The position numbers and the translations under genes were made by a program. This document shows positions 34,100 to 44,324 of a DNA stretch of 64,000 bases, in pieces (within the stretch, counting starts at the first letter, position 1; each line of letters begins with the position of its first letter). The notes under the pieces are model-generated. The model searched no databases and was not told where the DNA came from. It saw nothing but the letters and a program-made list of their open reading frames with translations. This DNA is from Apostichopus japonicus (Eukaryota; Echinodermata; Holothuroidea; Aspidochirotida; Stichopodidae). The DNA is taken from positions 18,551,418 to 18,615,417 of the forward strand of contig NC_092570.1 in the NCBI RefSeq assembly GCF_037975245.1. The letters are read 5' to 3'.

Positions 34100-35330
34100 G
34101 CCCAATTGCAGGCTGTAGTTTCACAGTTGCTGTCTGGGAAAAGTGTTTCTGCTACGTATACACAGCATTGTGTGACATTTGGAAATAGTGTTACAACATT
34201 TTGCAGGTACACATACTGTAGTGTCTATGTTGGGAAACCCACTTTTGTCAGAAGTTCACATCCACACTTTGGGGTTACACCTCCACTAAAAGCAACTCGA
34301 CTAATTTGATTGATTTTAGTGCTGCAGGAAGGTGAAAACTGGTTGTAAACTTGTGAAAATTTGACACTGTAGCTTTGCACCTTTGTCAAAAGAAATCTCA
34401 TTGATCTGGGTTCAAACATAAAATTGGAAAACTACATTCAATCCAAAAACAAAGGGACAGAAAGATAATATATGTCAACTTAATTTTTAATTTTTTTAAT
34501 TTTTTTTTTTATCATTTCTTTTGTGTAAGCCAGTCGCCTACACCGACTAACACATTGACGCAGCTGATTTAGTGATTACTGTAAGTACACTGTACAAGTA
34601 CTACACAAGTATTGTAAAAAAAGTAATCATTAGCAAATGCTGACCGACAACAAAGCTATAGCTGCTCATGAGCTTCATTCAGAGTTCTCTTTTATTTCCT
34701 GGAGTAGAAACTTAGTGCTGATATTCATACATCCTTGTTTACTTGTACGTGTTTTGTTTCCTCGAGGATTTCAATATTGCAACTGACTACATTTCCTCAA
34801 TCTCTTTGTATTATATAGCTGGCTCATAACTACCTTGGCTTTGTCGGACATACAGATAGATCTAAGGAGAGACAACAGATCTAGGCTCACCAGAAGTGGA
34901 AAAAAAAATCTCTTTTATGGATATTCTTTTAGTGAGTTCACCTCATCACTGCTGACTTTCCGTCCACTTTACAACTCTTTCGATCAGAAAAAACAGGAGC
35001 AAACTTAAACATCTGGTTTTATGCTCTTCCCCCGTCTGGAACGGTCTACATTTGCATAGAGAGAAGCCACGCCCATTGAAAGTTGAAAGAAGAGAGAACA
35101 GAAGAACGAATGCAGCCTCAAGATCTCTCCGTGAGTGTTAAACAAATATTATTCTTTCCTTTTAATCAGGGTATAACACCTTTTAAGGTTGGGAGCATGA
35201 GAGGAAGTATTCCTCATTTCTGGTAATGTGAAACAATAAGGGAGGAGTATATTAAGTGCTGAGTCACCGTATGCAAATTAGATAGCTTTTGTCATCCAAT
35301 GAATCTGCTGGTTCAACTGTAGCAGTGCTT
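34100..35330. other. no gene seen; T-rich run
   Basis: T-rich low complexity at about 34480-34512. No supported features otherwise. Confidence 0.4.
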
Positions 35331-35334
35331 TAAG

Positions 35335-35600
35335 GAAGATTTTAGGCAGAATTTCGTCTCGATATGTTTAGGTCCGAGAAAAAGAAGAATTTGAGAACTA
35401 GGTACAATGGTTCTACAGCTAGTTTGGTTTTCAGATTCACTTGCAAAAATATGCTAAATCTCTGGAATAATCCTTTAAGGCTGCATTGATGATGATGATG
35501 TCAGCGCCTCAGGCCTAAATGTCATGTTTATTCATTTTTTTTGTAATAAATTATCATAACTCAACCAAAAACTCATTCTTTTAACTATATACTTGTAAGG
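35335..35600 (+). repeat. dispersed repeat family A, copy 2
   Basis: Same orientation and landmark order as 302-550: TTAGGCAGAATTTCGTCTCG, GATATGTT, GTCC(A/G)A, a CTAGCTA/CTAGTTT segment, AAAAATATGCTAAATC and CATAACTCAACC. A GATGATGATGATG run interrupts this copy at about 35487-35500. Confidence 0.6.
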
Positions 35601-35649
35601 GAGCACCCTTGGATGACATTCAACACTATTTGTCCTAGCCACATTTGTA

Positions 35650-35663
35650 CTACAGGTAAGTAT
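35650..35663 (+). other. isolated consensus 5' splice-site sequence
   Basis: TACTACAG-GTAAGTATG matches the consensus donor, with GT at about 35656. A frame is open upstream for about 18 codons, but no acceptor could be paired, and family A lies just upstream. A 9-base consensus match is expected about once per 260 kb of one strand. Confidence 0.15.
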
Positions 35664-35669
35664 GTCATT

Positions 35670-36475
35670 TGAGACCATAAAATGTTTCACATGTTCTTAT
35701 CGAGTCCAGTGTTACATCAGGGAACTGACCGGATGGTTTATGAATAATTAGACTGCATAGTCCAGTCACTTTAATGAATGATCCTAATGATGTTTAAAGG
35801 GTCATTTCTCAAAAATAAAATGTTTACATCGTATTTAAATTAATTTTGTGACTTGTAGAAAGTCATCCTTTAAGATGAAGGCCGTAAGTCCAGTGTATAT
35901 ATGAGAACAGGACATCTGATGGCTAGAGTCTTTAACTTAAATTCCAATGTAGCCGGGGAATACGTTTGCATAGCTCTTTTCAGTTTTGGCAGTTTACTTC
36001 TGATAAAATACTGAAATAGCATGCTTCAGTATATATGTATTAAAAACAAGGCTTTCAAGATTTTTTCATTTGTGTAATTTGTGTAATATGTGTAATTTGA
36101 CTATTTTGCATGTTGCATTTTGCTGTGCCATTCCAGATCATCATTCCCTGGTGATATTTACATTTACCTCTGAGATAAGGTGGCATAGTTTAGGTGTTTA
36201 AGATGTTCGTATTTCACTGACACTTTATATGGTAAGATATGAAGGAGGGACAGCTTATAAAAACCTGTTTCTGTGGAAAACGAGTAAATATAGGCTATCC
36301 ATGTAAAAAATATCACTGGAAAATAATTTTCAGTCAGACCAAACATCAGTTACTGTTGAAACTGCCATATGAGGTAGCACCATTCCTGCATGAAAATCTT
36401 TGCCCTAATTTCCCCTAAAAGAGCTAATATTGGGGAATCCATGGTATTGTGCCTATATATACATATAATATATCA
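35670..36475. other. no gene seen; short tandem
   Basis: A short tandem of GTGTAAT-TT units occurs at about 36073-36098. Nothing coding. Confidence 0.4.
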
Positions 36476-36479
36476 AGAA

Positions 36480-36800
36480 AGGCTGCCTTGGCAGTTAATA
36501 TTGTATTCATCATGTGCATGCCAGGTAGTGAGTACAAGAAGTTGACTGCTTTTGGTATAGGTCAAAGGTCATTTGAGCTCAACATTGGTTGTAAATCGTA
36601 ATGTAAATCCATTCTAAAGGTAATATCTTAAAGATAAAATAGAATGCAACATCATTCTTGTATTCAGAATTGGTATCCATGCAGTGTTATGAGTACTAGA
36701 AACATCATTCATTTGGTAGAGGTGAAAGGTCATTTGTGGGTCAGCAAAGGTTCAAACTGCAAGTGATACATCTCCAGAATGATACACTATATTTGTGTGG
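36480..36800 (+). repeat. AGGTCA-bearing dispersed repeat (family B), 2 units
   Basis: AGGTCA-A-AGGTCA (DR1) at 36559-36571 and AGGTGA-A-AGGTCA at 36720-36732 sit about 160 bp apart. Each is preceded by GAGTAC(A/T)AGAA and TTTGGTA and followed by CATTTG. The AGTACAAGAA and TTTGGTA landmarks are shared with 29390 and 50204. Confidence 0.6.
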
Positions 36801-36809
36801 ATGCAATAT

Positions 36810-37040
36810 TTTGAATAATTTTAAGAAGCCATTTGGTTGATGTTGATACCGAAATCTGAGATCAACATGTAAAAGTTTATTACTGTTTGGGATATCTCAA
36901 GATGGAGAGAGCGATCAATCGTGTACTCAGCATGTAGATGCTGTTTTGGAATTCAAGATTTATGGCACATGTCTCTCAGCGGTATCGTAGTACTCTACTG
37001 TCACACTCTCTCACAGGTCTACTTTATAGTCTAAGTCATT
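36810..37040. other. no gene seen
   Basis: AT-rich, unremarkable. Confidence 0.4.
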
Positions 37041-37044
37041 GTTA

Positions 37045-37240
37045 ACATGGCCACCATCACCCATCACCACCACCCTTCACCCTTCACCACCACCACAACC
37101 ATCACCAACACACTTATCCGTCTTCAGGTTTCAGCTCTACCCCTCATTGCCACACCACCACCCTTCTGCCCCTCACTGTGCCATTCTTCAAGGGCCTCAC
37201 TGCCACCCTTCACCCACCCTTCACTGAGACCCTTCACTAC
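37045..37240 (+). repeat. CAC/CCTTCAC-rich imperfect minisatellite
   Basis: Low-complexity C/A/T sequence with many CACC, CATCACC and CCCTTCACC words. It yields His/Pro/Thr-rich frames in two registers (starting 37039 and 37047), which are low-complexity artefacts. Confidence 0.7.
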
Positions 37241-37244
37241 CAAT

Positions 37245-38590
37245 ATCTGCCATACCGCCCTCACCTACGATAAAACTTGTAGTCCAGGCCACATCAACTG
37301 AGGTCAACATTGGAATGCTTTTGCAGACAATTGGAAATATATATAATTGATTATAATGAAAAGAAGGATACATGGTTTTTACAAGATGGAGATATACATC
37401 TACAAAAGGTTTATGATAACTGTTGGCACTTCCTTTGTAAAAGCTGATAATATGCTCTACTAATAAGACAAATAAAACAGGCAGGGTCAATGAATGTAAA
37501 ATAATACAGACAATCAAAAGTATGGAAAAGGTTAAAACATCATTCTTGAATGTTTTCATCAACTGACAAGGATCTAATCTTGAAACGTTGAGACTACAAA
37601 ATTGTTATATCTAATTGTAATAACAAATGAAATGGGGAGGAAATATGTTATAATGTCTAAATGAAGTTTTCCCTGAACCCTAAACTGGAAGATCACCAAG
37701 ATGATGAAAGAGTTGAGTGTAATGTTTCTGGAAATACCCCAAGAGTATTATAGGTACTGGTTTTATCTTTACTCGTAAAAGTAGCTATAATTTTACACGA
37801 TGGTGAATCATCGTCATTTTATAATCCACTGTTGAAAGATCCTCAAGTTAAATGAAGAGCAAAGGTGATTATAGGCTATAGTAGGTAGGGCTTTTAGTAA
37901 GCTTTAGGAATCTTCCCTTAAATAATTTAGTGGCCAGTTTGGATGGCAGTTGTTTCAGGAATGCATCTCGATGAAAAGGGGACGGCATTAAAAAATGTGG
38001 AAGTGTCCATTTACAACTTCAGGATAATCTGTGAGCTCTAAAAGTCATGATGGTTATAAAGACTGGCTTCAAAATAATGGGTAGCCAGTAAGGAGGGCGA
38101 TGCTCCTAAGAGTTGGCTCCTTAGACAGTTGAGATTAAACACATCCATGTACTGTCAGTAATATTCAGTGGAGTTCGTGCTTGCTCCAATGTTACCTCTT
38201 TGGGGACGTGATGCTCCTAAAGGGCACCTTGGACCATTAGATTTGTTGAGGGGGATTAATCTAGTTGGCCTCGTTTCAAAACTAGTCAAGTGCAAACAAA
38301 TGTCTTCTTCAAAAATGTTCAAGTTCAGTTTACCCTGTAAAAAAAAAAAGCATTCAGATGCTCCCTCGTGTTATGACCTATGCCCTAATGGTCACTGTGG
38401 GCCACCAGAATCATTCAGGGCATCAGCTGAGTTATCCACTTCAGGGACAATGACACAGATTTGAGATGCGGGAGGGGGTGTGTGGGAGGGGGAGTCGGAC
38501 CAACTTTCAGCTGTGGTGAAATCTGCTGTTTGTGGTGGCACCACATCTGTGTGACACTCACTGATATATGAACAAATTATTGTGGGGGGT
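37245..38590. other. no gene seen
   Basis: The 98-codon plus frame at 38168-38464 and an overlapping minus frame at 38392-38628 are both open and cannot both code. Words like GATGCTCC recur near 38098, 38210 and 38356. No family is recognised. Confidence 0.3.
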
Positions 38591-38597
38591 TTGGATT

Positions 38598-38672
38598 TCC
38601 CTTCCCTCTCCCCCTCCCTTGCCTTCACTCCTTCCCCCTTCCTTGCCTTCTCCTTTCCTCTGCCCTTCCCCT
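38598..38672 (+). repeat. pyrimidine tract
   Basis: C/T-only low-complexity sequence with repeated CCTTGCCTTC words (about 38618 and 38641); possible triplex-forming mirror-like tract. Confidence 0.7.
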
Positions 38673-38679
38673 GATGATT

Positions 38680-39670
38680 AGGCTACAGTAATAATCATCT
38701 CATCAAATTTAACAAGTAAACAATACTTCATTGATGTACGTTGAAACACTTCTAATTTCATTTGTTGTTACTCAATTATAAAGATGTGATTGGATGGATC
38801 TGTTGTTGTGCAGTCAATAGTTCCACTGGCTGCTGCACTCAATCATAATTTTTCATACTCAAAAGTATAACTGAAATCAATAACCTATAAAACAACACCG
38901 ATATATTAAATTCTAATCGTGAGAAACTCTCCACATGTGTAAGCGTTAGAATTTGGAAGGAATATAAATATTTTCGAAGAGTTAACAGTATATACTCGAT
39001 AATGAAATCGACTAATTATTGCATCAAAGGTGGTGTGATGTCAGATTTTCCTTGGCCAGCTGTTGACTTAACAACCTATTGAGAGAAGTCAATGGTGAGG
39101 TGTCAATCAGTAAAACAAATTTTCACATTATTGCCAAATAACCTTGATAAGGCAAACATTAGGCTGTAGGCCTGAATATTCTCCTCTGTTCTTTCACACC
39201 TTTTGTCTGGTTCACTATGGGGCCGCCTATTGTTCTATATTGTGCACCTTTGAAGGTGCTCACAGCAGCGCCGACCTTCGCTAAGGAGACGTAGACAAAA
39301 AGAAAGAATTAAACGCACACCCACCTAAAGCTAATAAACTTGCAATTTAAGTAGATCAGAATGTTGGGGAGTTGGTGTTGTTTCGTATTTTGTAGGTATC
39401 CATGGTTCCTTAGGGTCCTATACTGTATTCAAAAGTCATTGTGTCTGTTGACGTAGCAACCATGTGTTTGTGACCATCGATCAATCTCGAAAGTGAAAAG
39501 AGGAGCAGTATGTTAAGGGCTCCAGGACGAATGAAACGGTTACGTCGATATTGCACCCTGTGCGTAATAAAAATAGCATTTTATGCAGTTTTGTAACTTT
39601 AATATTCACTAATGATTTGTGGATAAAACCAATTGGCTGTCCTTGCTTACAGAGTTAGTATCAATTTTAG
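38680..39670. other. no gene seen
   Basis: Unremarkable. A slightly CpG-enriched spot (CAGCGCCGACC) is near 39265. Confidence 0.4.
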
Positions 39671-39674
39671 TCCA

Positions 39675-39914
39675 TCACAGAAAATTAATCTGTTTCCCTC
39701 TAAATGTAGAAAGGGAAGAGCTGTTCATAATTTGCAAATCTTTGAGATCTTTCTGCCTTACTTCTCTGGTATGATTTGGTTTGATTAAAGTCCAACCTGG
39801 GCTCCCAATGGCTGACCTGCGAGTTAAGTCGAGCCTGTAAAAGGCTGCATGCTTCCTGCCTACCAGCACACCGTTTATGGTGGAATTTTGATTCTGTTGG
39901 GCCATCTGCTCCAA
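39675..39914 (-). other. open frame of 79 codons, minus strand, unrecognised
   Basis: From ATG at 39914 to TGA at 39675 the frame has balanced composition, basic and Gln/Asn-rich at its start, with no hydrophobic segment. A second minus frame (39700-40053) overlaps it almost entirely in another register. No flanking splice consensus is convincing. Chance is the default explanation. Confidence 0.15.
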
Positions 39915-40059
39915 CCATTGACCCCATGCCAGCTTGCATTATTCGCCCCTCTGTGCCCCTAAATGTTGCCCTCATTTTTCTGTGTCCCTCCTCCTTCCCC
40001 ACCCACCCCCCCTCCAACTTTCTAATGCCTGGTAACACCACTGGACAGATCATTGAAAA

Positions 40060-40466
40060 TTCATCAAAAGTGAAACTTTAAATGACGGTTTTAAAAAAAA
40101 TGAATACCAACAAATATACACCTCACAAACCTCTTGAACCTTGAAAGTACATCAATTTACAACTTTCATTTAAATATTTAACGTTATCCTCATGAGGACT
40201 ATCAGGCTGAATATTTGAATTATTAAGAAGTGGCGGTTGAATGTGAAATTGTCTTTTTATTATGCAAGAGAAGGAGCTTAATAACTACTGTTTCAAAGCT
40301 GTGACTTGGGTTTCTGTCTGTAAATATGTTGGTATTTTGTAGGATTTTGTAGGTTTGCAAAAAAACAAGAAATAAATAAATATGTACCAAACCAGAGGAC
40401 ACCTACATAGTCTAGTCTTTAGACTATTGCTCGTCAGAAACTCCTCTCGTCCTTTAACAGGATGCA
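40060..40466. other. no gene seen
   Basis: AT-rich host sequence flanking the MITE insertion. Confidence 0.4.
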
Positions 40467-40833
40467 GCAGGATACAGTGGCAGAGCTAGGGGTATTGGTC
40501 AGAGGGGGCGAGAATGGTCTGTAGGGGCACTTTCGACACTATCTAAACGGGGCGCCACCACAGATTGGCGCGGAGCGTAGAGAATTTTTTTGAGTAAAGA
40601 TACGCTCTAGATCGCCGGAAATGACACTTTCCCCGCCTTGCTAATTTGCAGATAAACGAAGAATAAATAGCCCTTAGAGCATTTTGTCAGAAAATTACAC
40701 CAAAAAAGTGTGACCAATGTCAGTAAGTAAAAAGTGGAAAAAGCTGAAAAGGGCGCCAGCAGTCCATTTGAGTCCGTCAGGGGGGGGCATCCGCCCCCCC
40801 TGACTGTATGGACGCTCCGCCACTGGCAGGATA
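40467..40833. mobile_element. intact hAT-type MITE with 8-bp target duplication
   Basis: The element proper is 40475-40825 (351 bp). It is flanked by perfect octamers GCAGGATA at 40467-40474 and 40826-40833. The left end CAGTGGCAGAGC pairs with the right end, which reads CAGTGGCGGAGC on the minus strand (11 of 12). An 8-bp duplication with CAGTGGC-type terminal inverted repeats is the hAT superfamily signature. Near the right end GTCAGGGGGGG and CCCCCCCTGAC (about 40776-40804) form a sub-terminal hairpin. No transposase frame is present, so it must have been moved in trans. The perfect duplication suggests a fairly recent insertion. Confidence 0.9.
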
Positions 40834-40839
40834 TATAAT

Positions 40840-42055
40840 TGGATATAGCAGCTTAGAGTATGATTATGACTTGGTAATCACTGATGTGACCAATGGGAGG
40901 CATGGGGGGGGGGGTGGGGGGCCGCATTCTCCATCCCCAAAAGATTTGGTGTTTCCCAAGGTGCTCCCACACCCAAATGAAATTGTGTATGTCTAAAACA
41001 GTAGATTTTGAAGAGCTGATATAAGTTCTGGATACATTGAATGCCAAAACTTTGGGTGTTTTGTCCTCCTTGACCCCCACCAGGGGCCATACGACCATCC
41101 CTGGATACCTTTCCAGCATGAATTTACGCTGACACTTTTGCATGGGGTGCCAGATTGCATAATTACAGGCATTCTGTGTTCTTCCAAGTGTGTGTCTGGT
41201 GTAAATATTGTTTTACCAAGAACAAAGGGGCTGGCTGATTGTAACACTTTATGTTACTTAATTGCCTATCATAATTGAAGTGTGCTATATATAAACTATA
41301 TACAGGTTGAGTGATATGTTTTTTTCCTGTACATAACTTTACTCTATTTATGCCATTTGAACTTTGTTTTGTGATTTTAAATTTGTTGAATTAAATGATG
41401 AGCCAGAGATTAAAACAGTGAGTCACAAAAGGTGGTAAAAATCGGCAAGGCTTTGAAACGTGACCCATAAATAGCCAGATAATTCGAGAGCCTGTCAATC
41501 AAACATGAATGTTCCTTTTATCAGATTGTCACACTTGATGTATCATGATGAATAAACATGAACTCCCCGGTCAGTCAGTTGTGTGCAAGCTATAGATCTT
41601 AGAAAGAGCTGTACTGTATGTGGGGGTCAGTGGTTACAAAGGTTACAAAGTCTGTCTAGGCCTTATCAACCATATACAACCATATCCTGTTAGCAGGTCA
41701 TGTAAACTACTGTGTGATAATGTGAATTTGCAAGGAGGCTGGGGAAGGGAAGAGGAGGGGTGGTATATGGGAGATCAACTTGGCAGATCAGAACCTTATA
41801 GGCACCAGTGATTTTCTTGGTAGGACTGGATATACTGTACACCTCTTCTTTTTGATTCCATAAGGTAATGTTTTACCTTAAGACTAAATTGGTGTGCAAA
41901 CTTATCTGGTGGTGTATTAAATACAGACTGTATTCTGCAAGATGTCTATAATAGACTCTAGATAGATACATACTGTACCACTAAGTTATATCGTCTGGCA
42001 TTCTTGATAATTTTCACATTTGTATTGATTTTGTAGACGTTGATTCTCAATTGAC
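40840..42055. other. no gene seen; G tract
   Basis: G-rich run at about 40904-40922. Three overlapping minus frames of 70-96 codons at 40853-41247 lie in different registers and are not supported. Confidence 0.35.
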
Positions 42056-42059
42056 TTAA

Positions 42060-42531
42060 GTAGCCATTGTTCTAATATTTTGTATACTGCCTGAATATTC
42101 TGTTACAATTAACTAACTAGCCAATGTTCTATTTTACCTGAATATTTGGTTATGATTAACTAGCCATTGTTCTGATAGTTTGTATACTGCCTGAATATTC
42201 TGTTACAATTAACTAACTAGCCAATGTTCTGATAGTTTGTATACTGCCTGGATATTCTGTTACAATTAACTAACTAGCCAATATTCTGATAGTTTGTATA
42301 CTGCCTGAGTATTCTGTTACAATTAACTAGCCATTGTTCTGATAGTTTTTTATACTGCCTGAATATTCTGTTACAATTAGCTAACTAGCCAATGTTCTAT
42401 TTTACCTGAATATTTGGTTATGATTAACTAGCCATTGTTCTGATAGTTTGTATACTGCCTGAATATTCTGTTACAATTAACTAACTAGCCAATATTCTGA
42501 TAGTTTGTATACTGCCTGGATATTCTGATCT
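42060..42531 (+). repeat. 46-57 bp tandem array with higher-order duplication
   Basis: About eight to nine units of AACTAGCCA(A/T)TGTTCTGATAG... followed by TTTGTATACTGCCTGAATATTCTGTTACAATT. Long units are 53-57 bp, depending on presence of TAAC. A shorter variant with TTCTATTTTACCTGAATATTTGG occurs twice, at about 42131 and 42399, 268 bp apart, each in the same order among long units. The array therefore grew by a multi-unit duplication. No coding frame survives. Confidence 0.95.
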
Positions 42532-42539
42532 CTACAGTC

Positions 42540-43275
42540 TCTCTTTAAAACAGCTCAAATTGATGACACACAGCTATTCAAGGGGAAACTATATGAGAAT
42601 GTGCAAACTTCAAAAAAGTCTGGTCTAAAGGGTGGGTACCTGCGTGGGCATTTGTTTGGGTGCAGAGAAACTGTGTAATCAAAGACTAACGACAGATCAT
42701 TGATAAAAAAAGGGCAATTAATATAGAACCTTTGAAGCTTTTATCTACACTGTTGCTGTCTGATTATCTTTTGAGATTGTTTCAACCTATTGATAAAAAA
42801 GGTAAGGAGTCAATTAAAAGTGACATCACTGTCCTCTGCCGTAAAAATCAAATGTTGTTGTGAGGTACACAGTAAAGAACCCCACATTGTGTTGACAAAT
42901 GTCATTATTTTGTAATAATATTGTAATAATGTTTGTATGAGGGGCTGCAATCATATAAGCCACCAACCTCCCCGATGGCCTCTTGCTACGACTTTTGTTT
43001 GGGAGATTCCTTTTCGCTGCTCTCCCGAAGTGACAGGAAATCGTTAAAAAAAAAGATAGAAATGTGACACTCAGCATGCAGCTTATATGTATGGACCTAA
43101 TGATCAACTCAAGACCTGTAAATATGTGCTTACTTTGGTTGTTACTGTGTGTCATGACTAAGGTACAATGTCATATATTCTGACATAAAAAGATCTCTTT
43201 CGATGTAACTTGTAGGTGTAAGAGAGCCATGTGGAAGCAGCCATTTGGTCACTACCTTTGTATTTAATAGCAAGC
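42540..43275. other. no gene seen
   Basis: The 109-codon minus frame at 42826-43155 has no recognised domain. Otherwise unremarkable. Confidence 0.35.
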
Positions 43276-43281
43276 TCTTAC

Positions 43282-43312
43282 CAGGGAGCTGCGTTAATGT
43301 AGCAGCTCCCTG
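43282..43312. repeat. inverted repeat (CAGGGAG family)
   Basis: Perfect 11-bp arms CAGGGAGCTGC (43282-43292) and GCAGCTCCCTG (43302-43312) around a 9-bp GTTAATGTA loop. Same arm start as at 4971 and 18432. Confidence 0.9.
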
Positions 43313-43319
43313 CTCTTAC

Positions 43320-44175
43320 TGTAAAAAAAACACAAAATGTTAAGTTGAGTGTTTTATTTCTTTTAATTCTTCAATGCTGTCTATGCTTAATTTCAGTGTT
43401 TCTGTGACATTTTTGGTATATAATTCAAGTAACACATATTTTCAGTTGGGGAATTGAACACTATCTTTGGGGGTGATAGGAATTGATCATTTCACCTGTT
43501 TGGGCGTATTTAGTTTATACAATGCAATCTGAAGTTGATGTAAACAACCTCAGCAGTTGATTTTGGTTGTCCGAACCGAAATATGATTGTCTCAGACTTC
43601 TGGACTACCATTCTCCCATTAAAAATTTGTCCTTCATCTGTCTAGGTGACTAAATGTTGAGAACATAATGAAATGCATTAATAACTTAATGTTCAATTAA
43701 CCTTAATTTTGTGAAAAATCTATGAAGATGCCTTAATTTATTTCGTCATATATTTTTACATCTAATATTTCATTTTGTGTTAGTGTACTTGGTTGAGAAT
43801 GATCAGACCCTTTGTGCCAGTGATGTTATGGGGAGCATCTCCCTGACCTACCTGTAAACCTCCAAGTTGGTATATAATGTAAGGTAATGCCTCCTATGTG
43901 GCCACTAGTGGTTTTATATGTGATTGGTTGTGTTTTGCATGAGTACCTATATACAATAGACTGTCCTCTTTGAAGACTTCCTGATTAATTTCACGCTGCT
44001 GCAGTGGATATATATTTACTGGCTATTGTTACAATATTTATGTTTAATCATGGTAATTGAACTGTGCTATACTGTACTAGTGCCATCCATTCTTCATAGC
44101 TGACTTAAAGTTTAGTGTGAGTACAACAGCATGAGTGAGTACCAGTAGAAATCCTTGTCAGTTTGGATAGTTCCC
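43320..44175. other. no gene seen
   Basis: AT-rich, no features supported. Confidence 0.4.
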
Positions 44176-44176
44176 T

Positions 44177-44318
44177 AATGCTAATACCACTCTATACTGT
44201 CCTCTCATATCATGCTGCAAAGCCCTCGTACTGACAGTATGAACAGTTCCTAATCTTCCAGTTCCTAATCTGATTCTAATGCTAATACCACTCTTTACCT
44301 GTCCTCTCATATCATGCT
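44177..44318 (+). repeat. direct duplication of a 40-bp segment, 101 bp apart
   Basis: 44177-44216 and 44278-44318 share AATGCTAATACCACTCT, then CTGTCCTCTCATATCATGCT, with small differences at TATA/TTTAC. Between them a smaller CAGTTCCTAATCT repeat occurs twice. Confidence 0.9.
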
Positions 44319-44324
44319 CAAATA

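Noticed and set aside
37039-37301. His/Pro/Thr-rich frames, possible histidine-rich protein
   Set aside because: Produced in two registers by CAC/CCTTCAC low-complexity DNA.
38168-38628. 98-codon plus frame and overlapping 78-codon minus frame
   Set aside because: They are mutually exclusive, unrecognised, and lack splice signals; kept only as unsupported frames.
39700-40053. 117-codon minus frame
   Set aside because: Overlaps another minus frame in a different register and includes a translated G-rich tract; no family recognised.
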